Source: Kiritimatiellales bacterium (GTDB taxonomy: Bacteria; Verrucomicrobiota; Kiritimatiellia; Kiritimatiellales; Pontiellaceae). Taken from it: a stretch of DNA of 11,765 nt. Shown one piece after another: positions 1 to 6,917 of this stretch. The translations under genes were made by a program, and so were the position numbers. The stretch covers positions 1 to 11,765 of the forward strand of contig JAIPIO010000113.1 of the NCBI GenBank assembly GCA_021734595.1, given 5' to 3'. The notes under the pieces were generated by a model, which saw only the letters and a list, made by a program, of their open reading frames with translations, had not been told where the DNA came from and made no database searches. Positions within the stretch are counted from its first letter, which is position 1. Each line of letters begins with the position of its first letter.

Positions 1-382
1 CGCCCATCTCACGCAGTTTCTCAACCAGCTTTTCGTCCACATAGGCGGCAGCGATTACCAGTGGGCCAAAGAAATCGCCCTTCCCGCTTTCGTCAATTCC
101 CATGTGCGGCTGACTGGCCGCCGGATCCAGTATGTCTTCGTATCCAATCACCACTTCCTTCAGCACCAGCGGTTCGAGCGTAAAAGTCACCCACTCGTGG
201 GCCCCCTTGCCCTGAACAAGCAGCTTGCCGGATTTATAAAGGTTGATGCGGCAGTCTGGGATGGATGCGGCGATGATGGTGTGCGGCACGGTTTCGGGGT
301 GGTACTGGCTTTCGCGGAGTAAATCACCAAGTGTTTTTTGTTGCTCTTGCGTCAGTTTAAATGTATAGGAATTCTTCGTCAT
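1..382 (-). CDS. rnhC: Ribonuclease HIII, N-terminal part (cut by window edge)
   Basis: Reading the minus strand from the ATG at 382 gives 127 codons, still open at the left edge. RNase HIII removes RNA from RNA:DNA hybrids in the cytoplasm. Residues about 1-85 fit the TBP-like substrate-binding domain that distinguishes RNase HIII from HII (pieces such as TIIAASIPDCRINLYKSGKL and GKGAHEWVTF). The RNase H fold then begins with GIDESGKGDFFGPLV at residues 95-109, where D97 and E98 are the first acidic residues of the metal site. The remaining catalytic acids lie outside the window. An AAAAGG ribosome-binding site (complement of 391-396) sits 8 nt before the start. The gene is divergent from the export cluster, with 99 bp between start codons. 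The family call is firm from the GIDESGKG motif together with the N-terminal extension. Confidence 0.92.
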   Translation of the reverse strand, partial: MTKNSYTFKLTQEQQKTLGDLLRESQYHPETVPHTIIAASIPDCRINLYKSGKLLVQGKGAHEWVTFTLEPLVLKEVVIGYEDILDPAASQPHMGIDESGKGDFFGPLVIAAAYVDEKLVEKLREMG

Positions 383-481
383 TAGTTGAACCTTTTGATT
401 CTGAAAGTGTATGAGTGCATACCAGAAAACAGAACGGGTGACAAAGACGGTTTTAAGGATAATCGAATTCAGGGAAGACAA
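383..481. promoter_or_regulatory. Divergent intergenic region with weak promoter and small inverted repeat
   Basis: This 99-bp gap separates the start codons of rnhC (minus) and the first gene of the export cluster (plus), so promoters for both directions should lie here. On the plus strand a weak sigma70-like pair is visible: TTGAAC at 386-391 and TATGAG at 410-415 with an 18-bp spacer. The -10 candidate overlaps a perfect inverted repeat, GTATG-AGTG-CATAC at 409-422, which could be a small operator or chance. The boxes match consensus only moderately, so the promoter is a suggestion. Confidence 0.3.
471..477 (+). promoter_or_regulatory. Ribosome-binding site deciding the start at 482
   Basis: AGGGAAG lies just upstream of the ATG at 482 (6 nt from the end of AGGGA). 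An in-frame ATG at 386 would extend the protein by 32 polar residues. That extension would bury the hydrophobic signal peptide inside the protein, so 482 is preferred. Confidence 0.6.
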
Positions 482-928
482 ATGGTGATGTTTCGATTGA
501 GATGGATATGCTTGGCGCTGGGTTTCTGCATGACGGTCGGCGGTGTTGCGGAAGAGGGCGGCAGTAAACCTGCAATGGTCACGCATGCGGATGCGGCGCT
601 GATTTTTGCGAGACATTCAGGCCAGTTTGAAAAATATGTAAAACCGGATGCCACCCTGAGTGATTGTGTGGCTTTTCTTAATGAGACCGGCGTGTATTTC
701 AGCTTAAAAGACATACTAAGCAAGCGGGAATTTACGCAAAAAGACTGCGCCCGGGTCATGGGACAGATTTCTATAATTTTTAGTGGCAACGCGGAGTTCG
801 ACTTTGGTAAAGTCCATCTCCCAAGGGAAGCTGACTCGTGGGAGGATTATTGCCTTTTGTATGATGTGAAATACAGGGAAGTTTACCAGACCATGTTGGA
901 AACGGTTGCGAAATTTAGGGGGCATTGA
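482..928 (+). CDS. Small exported protein of unknown function, first gene of export cluster
   Basis: I do not recognise this family. From the ATG at 482 the protein has 148 residues. Residues 1-23 (MVMFRLRWICLALGFCMTV, then GGVA) look like a Sec signal peptide with likely cleavage after GVA (A23). The mature part of about 125 residues is mixed in composition and appears globular. It contains three cysteines (C62, C89, C124) and aromatic-rich stretches such as DSWEDYCLLYDVKY near the C-terminus. The odd number of cysteines leaves at least one unpaired if a disulfide forms. It lies 71 bp upstream of the first Ala-rich gene on the same strand, so it may be the leading gene of the export operon or a separate unit beside it. 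Periplasmic location is an inference from the signal peptide. Confidence 0.75.
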   Translation: MVMFRLRWICLALGFCMTVGGVAEEGGSKPAMVTHADAALIFARHSGQFEKYVKPDATLSDCVAFLNETGVYFSLKDILSKREFTQKDCARVMGQISIIFSGNAEFDFGKVHLPREADSWEDYCLLYDVKYREVYQTMLETVAKFRGH

Positions 929-985
929 TTGCGGGTTTTCTGCTTGCTAAGTTTTGAAAGTATGGATAATCTGAATTCCGTTTAA

Positions 986-993
986 TGAGGAGT
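986..993 (+). promoter_or_regulatory. Ribosome-binding site deciding the start at 1000
   Basis: TGAGGAGT lies 6 nt upstream of the ATG at 1000. The alternative in-frame ATG at 985 overlaps this Shine-Dalgarno sequence and has none of its own. The start at 1000 (MKRNIYV) also gives the cleaner signal peptide. Confidence 0.7.
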
Positions 994-999
994 ACGTAT

Positions 1000-1542
1000 A
1001 TGAAGAGGAATATTTATGTTACTGCATTGCTGATGGCCGGGCTGGTTTCCGCCACGGTTTACCCTGTACGTGCTGCCGGAACGCAGGCTTTGGCTGCGGA
1101 GGCGAACAACGCCGTGGCAATAGCTCAGACGGCGGTGGATGATGCGCGTGACTCCATTCAGGGTGGCAAGGATATGGTAACGAAACTTAAAGGGAACCCC
1201 GCCCTTATTAATGAAGTCAAAAAAGTTCTTGTGGATGCTTCGAAGAGCTGGGCCGAAGCCCTGAAGGCGTTGGAATCCGCCAAAGCCACCGCGGCTAAAG
1301 TGGCTGGAGCCCCTGATCTTAACAAGGCCAAAAACCTGAAGATGATGACGCAGGTTGATGCCAGTGTGGCTGAGGCTAATGCCAAGGTTGTAAGAACCGG
1401 TCTGTATTTTGTTGAAGCTGCCGCCGCCAATAGAACGCAGTCCCTTCCCGTCATACGGGATGCCATGCAGGATGCGGACGCCGCAGCGGCACAGGTTAAA
1501 TTCAACCGGGAACAGGTTAGGAATATTCTCGCCGGTAAGTAA
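1000..1542 (+). CDS. Ala-rich helical exported protein, unknown function (first of pair)
   Basis: The family is not recognised. The 180-residue product starts MKRNIYVTALLMAGLVSATV and has a signal peptide probably cut after A25 or A26 (PVRA/A). The mature part is very rich in Ala, Lys, Asp and Val with almost no aromatic residues. It has long stretches of helical heptad-like character (for example WAEALKALESAKATAAKVAG and DAMQDADAAAAQVKFNREQV), so an all-helical bundle or coiled coil in the periplasm or at the surface is likely. It has no cysteine. The stop is followed after 22 nt by the next gene, which has the same kind of signal peptide and Ala-rich body. The same RBS context, AGGAGTACG, precedes both genes, so a paralogous or co-translated pair is plausible. 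Its place beside Wzc, OPX and barrel genes suggests a role linked to the exported polymer, but no motif proves this. Confidence 0.8.
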   Translation: MKRNIYVTALLMAGLVSATVYPVRAAGTQALAAEANNAVAIAQTAVDDARDSIQGGKDMVTKLKGNPALINEVKKVLVDASKSWAEALKALESAKATAAKVAGAPDLNKAKNLKMMTQVDASVAEANAKVVRTGLYFVEAAAANRTQSLPVIRDAMQDADAAAAQVKFNREQVRNILAGK

Positions 1543-1550
1543 TTTTTAAA

Positions 1551-1556
1551 AAGGAG
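1551..1556 (+). promoter_or_regulatory. Ribosome-binding site of second Ala-rich gene
   Basis: A clean AAGGAG lies 8 nt before the ATG at 1565. The nine bases AGGAGTACG (1552-1560) are repeated exactly before the preceding gene (988-996). The coding starts also match (ATGAAGAGG versus ATGAAAAGG). Confidence 0.75.
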
Positions 1557-1564
1557 TACGGGTC

Positions 1565-2149
1565 ATGAAAAGGCATCACGTCATTAAAGCAGTTGTAGCG
1601 GTTTGTTTGCTTGCGCTGGCAGGGGCTAATCTTCCTGTGGTTGCACAGGATTCGGGGTCTGGTGATCTGATGACGGTGCTGGCGGAAGCCAGAACCGTTT
1701 TGGCTCAGGCGTTTACGTTGGCTGTGGAATCTGCCAGAAGGATTGCTGAAAAGGCAGCCGCTGGCGATTTGGACGGGTTGGGAGAAGAACAGGCGCGCTC
1801 CTCGGCGGTTGTTGGTGCTCTTGCCGATGCCTTGGCCGCTGTGGACGATGCGATGAAAGCGGTGCAGGGTAATGATGCGGCGGCGGCGGATACTGCCATG
1901 AATGGTGTAAAGAGCGCGTTGCAACAGGTGATTAATGCGCTGACCGGAGTTGCCCCGTCGTCCGACGGTTCAGCGGAGACCGGCGGTGGCGAGGAACTGG
2001 ATGACAAGATGACCGGCGGTGATGCTCCCATTAATCCGTATGAATATCTGGGCGACCCCGAGTTTTTGAAAGAAGTCGGTCGTGCTATACATATAATAGA
2101 AAGAGAAGCAACGCTTGGCGGTGCTGAAAAAATGGTCACCCCCGAGTAA
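1565..2149 (+). CDS. Ala-rich helical exported protein, unknown function (second of pair)
   Basis: The 194-residue product begins with a signal peptide (MKRHHVIKAVVAVCLLALAG) with likely cleavage after VVA at residue 27. Residues about 33-130 are Ala-rich and helical (LAEARTVLAQAFTLAVESA, then ALADALAAVDDAMKAV), resembling the body of the preceding gene product. A Gly/Ser/Glu-rich low-complexity linker follows at about 131-160 (SSDGSAETGGGEELDD). A distinct C-terminal segment, PINPYEYLGDPEFLKEVGRA, is followed by a short amphipathic stretch. That tail is absent from the upstream paralogue-like protein and may be a docking segment. The gene sits 22 bp after one Ala-rich gene and 57 bp before the outer-membrane barrel gene, all on the plus strand. 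No family assigned. Confidence 0.8.
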   Translation: MKRHHVIKAVVAVCLLALAGANLPVVAQDSGSGDLMTVLAEARTVLAQAFTLAVESARRIAEKAAAGDLDGLGEEQARSSAVVGALADALAAVDDAMKAVQGNDAAAADTAMNGVKSALQQVINALTGVAPSSDGSAETGGGEELDDKMTGGDAPINPYEYLGDPEFLKEVGRAIHIIEREATLGGAEKMVTPE

Positions 2150-2206
2150 AGAATGGTTGAGAAGTGATCGGTTGCGTGTTTTCTGAAGCGGTAAGGAGAT
2201 AATGTT

Positions 2207-3364
2207 ATGAATAGAGTTATAGGTGTTGTTGTAATTGGTTTATCTTTGCTTTGTGCAACGGTTCACGCGGCGCAGGAGCGCTCTATTCATGTGTCGAATT
2301 CAGTGCGCGTGGGGTACGACGACAATGTACATCACGACGGTGTTGGCGATTCGTCCACCTACATCACAGACATCCTTCAAATTTCTGCGAAGGCAGTCTT
2401 TTCTGCCAGGACGGATCTGCTGGTTTACTACCAGCCGCAGATTACCTACCGGGAAAATGCGACGGATAACAAGAACGTGATGTATCACCTCTTCTATGCC
2501 AAGCTGAACCATGCCATCTCGGAGAGGGTATTCCTTGGCGTATCGGACCGGTTCAATTTCCAGGGGGATGATGAGCGGATTCAGTCGGCCATTGATGATT
2601 TGGCGTACTGGGAAAACAACATTCAGGCTTCGTTGTCTTTCACCCTCAGTTCGTTGAGCCAGTTGACCGTCGCCGGTGGATATGAGCTTAGGCGCTGGAG
2701 TGATTCTACCTATGCTGCCAGACAGGATTATGATGAATATTTTGCATCCGCCAATTACCAGCGGGAACTCCGTCCGAATACGACATACGGCTATCTTGGA
2801 GTTAACTTTGCGGATCTGGAGTACGACAGCAGTACTCGCGGCGGTTATGAAGTGATTACAGGGTATGGAGGGTTAGGTCACAATTTCACACCGAATGTGA
2901 ACGGGAGTGTTAATTTGGGATATTCGAGCTCTTCCATTGATGGAGCATACGGCAGCGAAACAACGGCGCCCTATTTTTCGGGAAGTTTGCAGTATAATCC
3001 TTCGGCGCGCACCACCATTAATGGTTCTTTAACACACTCGCTCTCAACCTCCGAAAATACGGTGTATAACATTCAGGAATCCACTGCAGCGAATTTGGGA
3101 TTGCGGCATGAATTCACGGGGCGGATTACCGGTGTGGCCGCTGTGGGTTATACGTTAAGCCAGTATGAGGCGGACAGTGCGGTGGTAGGAAGCGCGCAAA
3201 TGGATAATGACGAAGATTACTTCAGATTCAGCACCCGGCTTTCCTATCAGATTAACCGGATCCATTTTGTAGATGTTGGTTATGAATACAGCACCCGTGA
3301 CTCCGATATATACACGGATTGGGACAGAAACCGTTATGACATCGGGTGGAGATTCAAGCTTTAA
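2207..3364 (+). CDS. Outer-membrane beta-barrel protein (BBP2-like) of the export cluster
   Basis: The 385-residue product starts at the ATG 8 nt after AAGGAG (2193-2198). The signal peptide MNRVIGVVVIGLSLLCATVHA is probably cut at A21 or A22. The mature chain then runs in alternating polar/hydrophobic segments rich in Tyr, Ser, Asn and Gly, with aromatic belts and short polar turns (SVRVGYDDNVHHDG, YQRELRPNTTYGYLGVNF, NGSVNLGYSSSS, DVGYEYSTRDSDIY). It ends in WRFKL. This is the pattern of an outer-membrane barrel. The opening VGYDDN motif is typical of the putative beta-barrel porin 2 type found beside Wzc/Wza genes. No plug or TonB-box is visible. A hairpin terminator follows directly. The likely role is the outer-membrane pore, or a pore partner, for a polysaccharide whose OPX protein is short. 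The role is inferred; the barrel architecture is well supported. Confidence 0.85.
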   Translation: MNRVIGVVVIGLSLLCATVHAAQERSIHVSNSVRVGYDDNVHHDGVGDSSTYITDILQISAKAVFSARTDLLVYYQPQITYRENATDNKNVMYHLFYAKLNHAISERVFLGVSDRFNFQGDDERIQSAIDDLAYWENNIQASLSFTLSSLSQLTVAGGYELRRWSDSTYAARQDYDEYFASANYQRELRPNTTYGYLGVNFADLEYDSSTRGGYEVITGYGGLGHNFTPNVNGSVNLGYSSSSIDGAYGSETTAPYFSGSLQYNPSARTTINGSLTHSLSTSENTVYNIQESTAANLGLRHEFTGRITGVAAVGYTLSQYEADSAVVGSAQMDNDEDYFRFSTRLSYQINRIHFVDVGYEYSTRDSDIYTDWDRNRYDIGWRFKL

Positions 3365-3393
3365 TTAAATTGAGCAGTTTTAGTTTGAAAGAC

Positions 3394-3430
3394 AAGGTGG
3401 TGAGGGTTTACCCTCACCATCTTAGTTTTT
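3394..3430 (+). terminator. Hairpin plus T-run between barrel and kinase genes
   Basis: A 13-bp stem (left arm 3394-3406, right arm 3411-3423, one G-T wobble) closes a TTTA loop, with GGTGAGGG/CCCTCACC as the core. AG and then TTTTT at 3426-3430 follow. This is a classic intrinsic terminator on the plus strand. It ends about 16 nt before the kinase start codon, so it sits inside the cluster and not at its end. It may reduce transcription into the kinase and OPX genes. Confidence 0.85.
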
Positions 3431-3446
3431 GAAAAGGGAGAGCAGA

Positions 3447-5558
3447 ATGAGTGATGAGGTCAAGCAACAGCAACAGCAGGAAAAGACCCTTCATTTTCTG
3501 GATTATTGGCGGGTTATCCGTTCCAGAAAAGAGATCGTGCTGGCTGTCGCATTTCTCGTTGTTCTGACGGGTACTGCCTATACGCTGATGTTGCCCAACC
3601 TCTATGCGGCTACTGTCCGGATTTCCGTTTCGGAAGACAATCCGGATATCGATCCGTTTGGTGGGACTTCTTACGGGATGACCTATAATCCCTATTTCCT
3701 GCGCACCCAATTTGAGATCATCCAGTCCAAGCCCATTCTATATGAAGTCATTAACCGTTTGAACCTTCAGGAAGAGTGGGGCAAACAGGGTGAAAAGATT
3801 CAGCGGGATGTTGCATACAGCATTCTGCGCGGCAGCATAAGTGTCAACCAGCATCCTGATACGACATTGATAGCCATCAGCACCCGGCGCAACAACCCAA
3901 ACGAAGCGGCAAAAATTGCAAATGAGTTGGCTGAGGTCTATCGCGATTCCCGGCTCGATCTAAGGCGGGAAGAAACACGCTTTGCCATTGATAAGATTAA
4001 GGAGGAACTGCAGAAACAGCGGGAACGGGTTGATGCAGCAGAAACAGAACTGGAACGCCTGCGCAAGGATCTTGATATTTCAATAATAGGTGGAGATGCA
4101 GGTGGCTTTAATATTGACAGCATGAAGCTGCAACAATTGGAAGGTGATCGTATTGCAGCGCAGCGCGAGATGATGGAAAAACAGGGTTTGCTGGACATTC
4201 TTGCCCAATTGGAAGACAAGGATCTGATTGAACAGGCCAGCTATATCACGTACGACCAAAATGTGGTCAGTACCAGGTTGCAGATACTTGATACCGAGGT
4301 GCAGTTAAAGTCCCTTCTTGAAGAATATGGAGAAAACCATCCCGAGGTGAAATCGGTTATGGCTGCCAAACAGCGTCTGGAAGTCAATTTGCAGCAGTTT
4401 CTAATATCTCTCCGCAACGGGCTTCAAACCGATTTTGCTATGGCAAAAAACACCTATGACAGTCTTCAAAAACTACTGGCGGAATATCGGACAGAGGATA
4501 TTGGCTATCAGGGAGAAAAATACCGGCCCTTTAAAAACGCGCAGGAAGAACTGGATTCAGAACGATACGTCTACAATCAGGTGAAGGCCAAGATGCGGCA
4601 GGAAATTATCACCTTGGAGGTGCCCCGGCATCCTGTTGAGATTATTGATATCGCCGAGCCGAATGCACGACCGGTCAGCCCGAATCTTTTCATGAATGTT
4701 CTTATGAGCATATTTGTGGGCCTCGGGGCTGGAGTCGGACTCGCGTATTTCATTGAATATCTGGATACTTCCATTAAGACCGCAGACGATGTGGAGCGCT
4801 TGCTTTCGTTGCCGGTATTGGGACTTATCCCGCAGAAAGTCCGGCCGTTGGTCGAAGAAGGGCCGGATAGCGACCATGCCGAAGCGTACCGGGTTCTCCG
4901 CACAAATCTGGCCTTTACGGAGGGAGGCTCCAGCAAGGGGGCTTTCTGTGTGCTGAGCGGTGGCGCAGGTGAAGGGAAATCCACGACGGTATTCAATCTT
5001 GCCTATGTCTGTGCGCAGCAGGGCGAGAAAGTGCTACTGATTGACGCCGACTTGCGCCGGCCGGTGCAGCATACCATCCTGGGGTTATCCAACCGGTTCG
5101 GTTTGACTAATGTATTGCTTCGTGATGTCCCGGTGGAAGAAGCGATCAAAGCAACAAGCGTTCCGAACCTTCATTTTCTGCCAAGTGGACGGTTGCCGCG
5201 CACTTCGTTGGGTGTTCTGGATCCAAAGCGCATCGGCGAACTGATAGCCAGTTTGAAATCCAAATATGACGTTGTTTTGATTGATACCCCGCCGCTCGTG
5301 GGGATTAGTGACTCATCCATCATTGCAAAAGAAACAGATGGAGCAATTCTGGTTATTCAATACCGGAAATATCCGCGGGATATGATTATCAAGGCTAAAC
5401 AGATGCTCGAAAGCCTTGGTGTTCCCGCAATCGGTGTCGTGCTTAATAACATCAATATCATGCGCGACGATTATTACTATTACTACCATTCCTATTACTC
5501 GGACTACAGTTATTACCGTTCGGGGGAATCAATGCCGGATGAAGGCGTTGATACTTAA
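3447..5558 (+). CDS. Wzc-like polysaccharide co-polymerase with tyrosine autokinase domain
   Basis: The 703-residue inner-membrane protein couples polymer length control and export to ATP-dependent tyrosine autophosphorylation. The start at 3447 is chosen because AAGGGAG (3434-3440) precedes it; an upstream in-frame TTG at 3429 lacks support. Domains in order are a Gln-rich cytosolic start (Q7-Q11), TM1 about 30-49, a periplasmic Wzz-type region, coiled coils from about 170 to 210 and near 330-350, the Pro-containing segment IAEPNARPVSPN, TM2 about 414-439, and the BY-kinase. Kinase motifs are Walker A GGAGEGKST (K511), Walker A' LLIDADLRRP (D533, D535) and Walker B VVLIDTPP (D613). The C-terminal tyrosine cluster at 676-690 contains ten tyrosines (YYYYYHSYYSDYSYY). 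The single-chain Wzz+kinase layout is that of Gram-negative bacteria. The OPX partner gene follows after 25 bp. No cognate phosphatase is in the window. Confidence 0.96.
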   Translation: MSDEVKQQQQQEKTLHFLDYWRVIRSRKEIVLAVAFLVVLTGTAYTLMLPNLYAATVRISVSEDNPDIDPFGGTSYGMTYNPYFLRTQFEIIQSKPILYEVINRLNLQEEWGKQGEKIQRDVAYSILRGSISVNQHPDTTLIAISTRRNNPNEAAKIANELAEVYRDSRLDLRREETRFAIDKIKEELQKQRERVDAAETELERLRKDLDISIIGGDAGGFNIDSMKLQQLEGDRIAAQREMMEKQGLLDILAQLEDKDLIEQASYITYDQNVVSTRLQILDTEVQLKSLLEEYGENHPEVKSVMAAKQRLEVNLQQFLISLRNGLQTDFAMAKNTYDSLQKLLAEYRTEDIGYQGEKYRPFKNAQEELDSERYVYNQVKAKMRQEIITLEVPRHPVEIIDIAEPNARPVSPNLFMNVLMSIFVGLGAGVGLAYFIEYLDTSIKTADDVERLLSLPVLGLIPQKVRPLVEEGPDSDHAEAYRVLRTNLAFTEGGSSKGAFCVLSGGAGEGKSTTVFNLAYVCAQQGEKVLLIDADLRRPVQHTILGLSNRFGLTNVLLRDVPVEEAIKATSVPNLHFLPSGRLPRTSLGVLDPKRIGELIASLKSKYDVVLIDTPPLVGISDSSIIAKETDGAILVIQYRKYPRDMIIKAKQMLESLGVPAIGVVLNNINIMRDDYYYYYHSYYSDYSYYRSGESMPDEGVDT

Positions 5559-5583
5559 TCGGCGATGATCAGAGAGGTGAAAA

Positions 5584-6243
5584 ATGATCTGTAGGATAAC
5601 CTATATTCTAATACTACTTGTAACGGTTCTAAGTACTGGTTGCATCACGGTTCAGCCTGTTACACCTGGTGCTGCTGGTTCCGGTGTGCAGGCAACCGAG
5701 CCGTCGTCGGCCATGGCCCCTAAATCCGCAGAGCCAAAAATTGTTGTGGCTCCGGCGCGGGAGGAAATAGACGCTTACAGACTGAAACCGCTGGATCCGG
5801 TAATGATCCGTTTTAGCGGTATTCGTGAACAGCAGGTACTTGATATCGTGATTGATGAAAACGGGGAGATTAACCTGTTGCATCTAAAACCCATCAAAGC
5901 GGCCGGCATGACAACCTCGGAACTGGAGCGGACAATTGAGAAATCTTACGTCGACGAAGGGATATATAAAACCGTTTCTGTTAATGTAACCATGACTTCG
6001 AAAACCTATTTCATTCAGGGCGAAGTCAGTTCTCCGGGGCAGTTTCCGCTGGAAGGCGGCACAACCCTGTTGCAGGCGATTGCCGCCGCACGCGGCTATA
6101 CTCCCTACGCCAGCGATAAAATCACAATCACCCGCAATGGCCGCATATATAAATACGATAAAGACAAACTTGAAAAAGATCCCTCCAAGGATGTGAAGAT
6201 CGAAGCGGGAGACATGATCAAGGTTTGGCAATCTTGGTATTAA
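5584..6243 (+). CDS. Short Wza-like polysaccharide export (OPX) lipoprotein
   Basis: The 219-residue periplasmic/outer-membrane lipoprotein has a hydrophobic leader ending LSTGC, with lipidation expected at C20 (Ser at -3 is slightly unusual). A Pro/Ala/Ser-rich linker covers 21-60. The polysaccharide-export domain spans about 62-140 (YRLKPLDPVMIRFSGI, then VIDENGEINLLHL, then GMTTSELERTIEK). One SLBB domain spans about 141-216 (FIQGEVSSPGQFPLEGGTTL, then ARGYTPYASD, then IEAGDMIKVW). E. coli Wza is about 380 residues. This protein has only one SLBB repeat and no C-terminal amphipathic helix, so it is unlikely to form the outer-membrane pore alone. GAGAGGTG lies just upstream of the start. 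It ends the export cluster; nadD begins 30 bp later. Confidence 0.93.
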   Translation: MICRITYILILLVTVLSTGCITVQPVTPGAAGSGVQATEPSSAMAPKSAEPKIVVAPAREEIDAYRLKPLDPVMIRFSGIREQQVLDIVIDENGEINLLHLKPIKAAGMTTSELERTIEKSYVDEGIYKTVSVNVTMTSKTYFIQGEVSSPGQFPLEGGTTLLQAIAAARGYTPYASDKITITRNGRIYKYDKDKLEKDPSKDVKIEAGDMIKVWQSWY

Positions 6244-6273
6244 TAGCCACCGCACCAACTCTTAGCGCCTGCG

Positions 6274-6906
6274 ATGATGGATAACCTTTCTATGGCGAAT
6301 CGAATCGGTATTATGGGCGGGTCGTTTGACCCGATTCATTTTGGACACCTGATCGTTGCTCAGGATGCCATTGAAAGGCTTGAGCTCTCGCGGGTAATTT
6401 TTATTCCTGCCGCGACCCCGCCGCACAAACAGCATATCCAGCAGGTGGCGGCTGAGCACCGGTTGAACATGCTCAAACTTGCCGTGGAAACGGACCTGCG
6501 CTTTTCGGTGTCGGATATTGAGCTTAAGCGCGGTGGGGTGTCATATACGGTTGATACCGTTCACGAAGTCAGAAGACAGTTCGCCGACGCAGAACTTTTC
6601 CTGATCATCGGCAGCGATACACTCACCGAGCTCGACACGTGGAGGAACGTTTCGGAAATAATGGATCTGTGTGAAATTGCCACTTTCATCAGACCGGGTG
6701 ATGATGTGCAATGTGAAATGGATAAGCATGTCCGCTTGGGCGAGACGTGCAAAGAAAAACTGATGAAGAATTTGATCGAAGCGCATCGCGTGGAGATTTC
6801 ATCGACCGAAATCCGTATGCGGCTTGCGGAGGGTCTCAGTATCCGTTATCTCGTTCCGCCGGAGGCGGAGATGTATATTTTTGAACATGGTCTCTACATC
6901 GGCTAG
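6274..6906 (+). CDS. nadD: Nicotinate-nucleotide adenylyltransferase (NadD)
   Basis: NadD transfers AMP from ATP to nicotinate mononucleotide to make deamido-NAD, late in NAD synthesis in the cytoplasm. The 210-residue product has the nucleotidyltransferase signature RIGIMGGSFDPIHFGHL at residues 10-26, with the catalytic HxGH motif as H22-F-G-H25, and ISSTEIR at 175-181. FLIIGSDTLTELDTW is the usual central motif. Length is normal for the family. The start is uncertain: ATGs at 6274, 6277 and 6292 are all possible and none has a good Shine-Dalgarno. The 6292 start (MANRIGIMGG) gives the more usual short N-terminus. The gene follows the export cluster by 30 bp but belongs functionally with rsfS, which starts 11 bp after its stop. 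Read-through from the export genes is possible because no terminator is visible between them. Confidence 0.95.
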   Translation: MMDNLSMANRIGIMGGSFDPIHFGHLIVAQDAIERLELSRVIFIPAATPPHKQHIQQVAAEHRLNMLKLAVETDLRFSVSDIELKRGGVSYTVDTVHEVRRQFADAELFLIIGSDTLTELDTWRNVSEIMDLCEIATFIRPGDDVQCEMDKHVRLGETCKEKLMKNLIEAHRVEISSTEIRMRLAEGLSIRYLVPPEAEMYIFEHGLYIG

Positions 6907-6917
6907 AAAGACAGGGT

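Noticed and set aside
104..322. 72-codon plus-strand frame at the left edge
   Set aside because: The minus strand here encodes the RNase HIII N-terminal domain with GIDESGKG, so the plus-strand frame is a shadow.
944..970. Possible promoter TTGCTA with GATAAT before the first Ala-rich gene
   Set aside because: The spacer is only 15 bp and the -35 match is poor, which is not enough to call it.
929..2185. TTGCG(G/T)GTTTTCTG shared by 929-942 and 2172-2185 upstream of two cluster genes
   Set aside because: It is a 13 of 14 match, but at different distances from the start codons (57 and 21 nt) and with no symmetry, so chance is likely.
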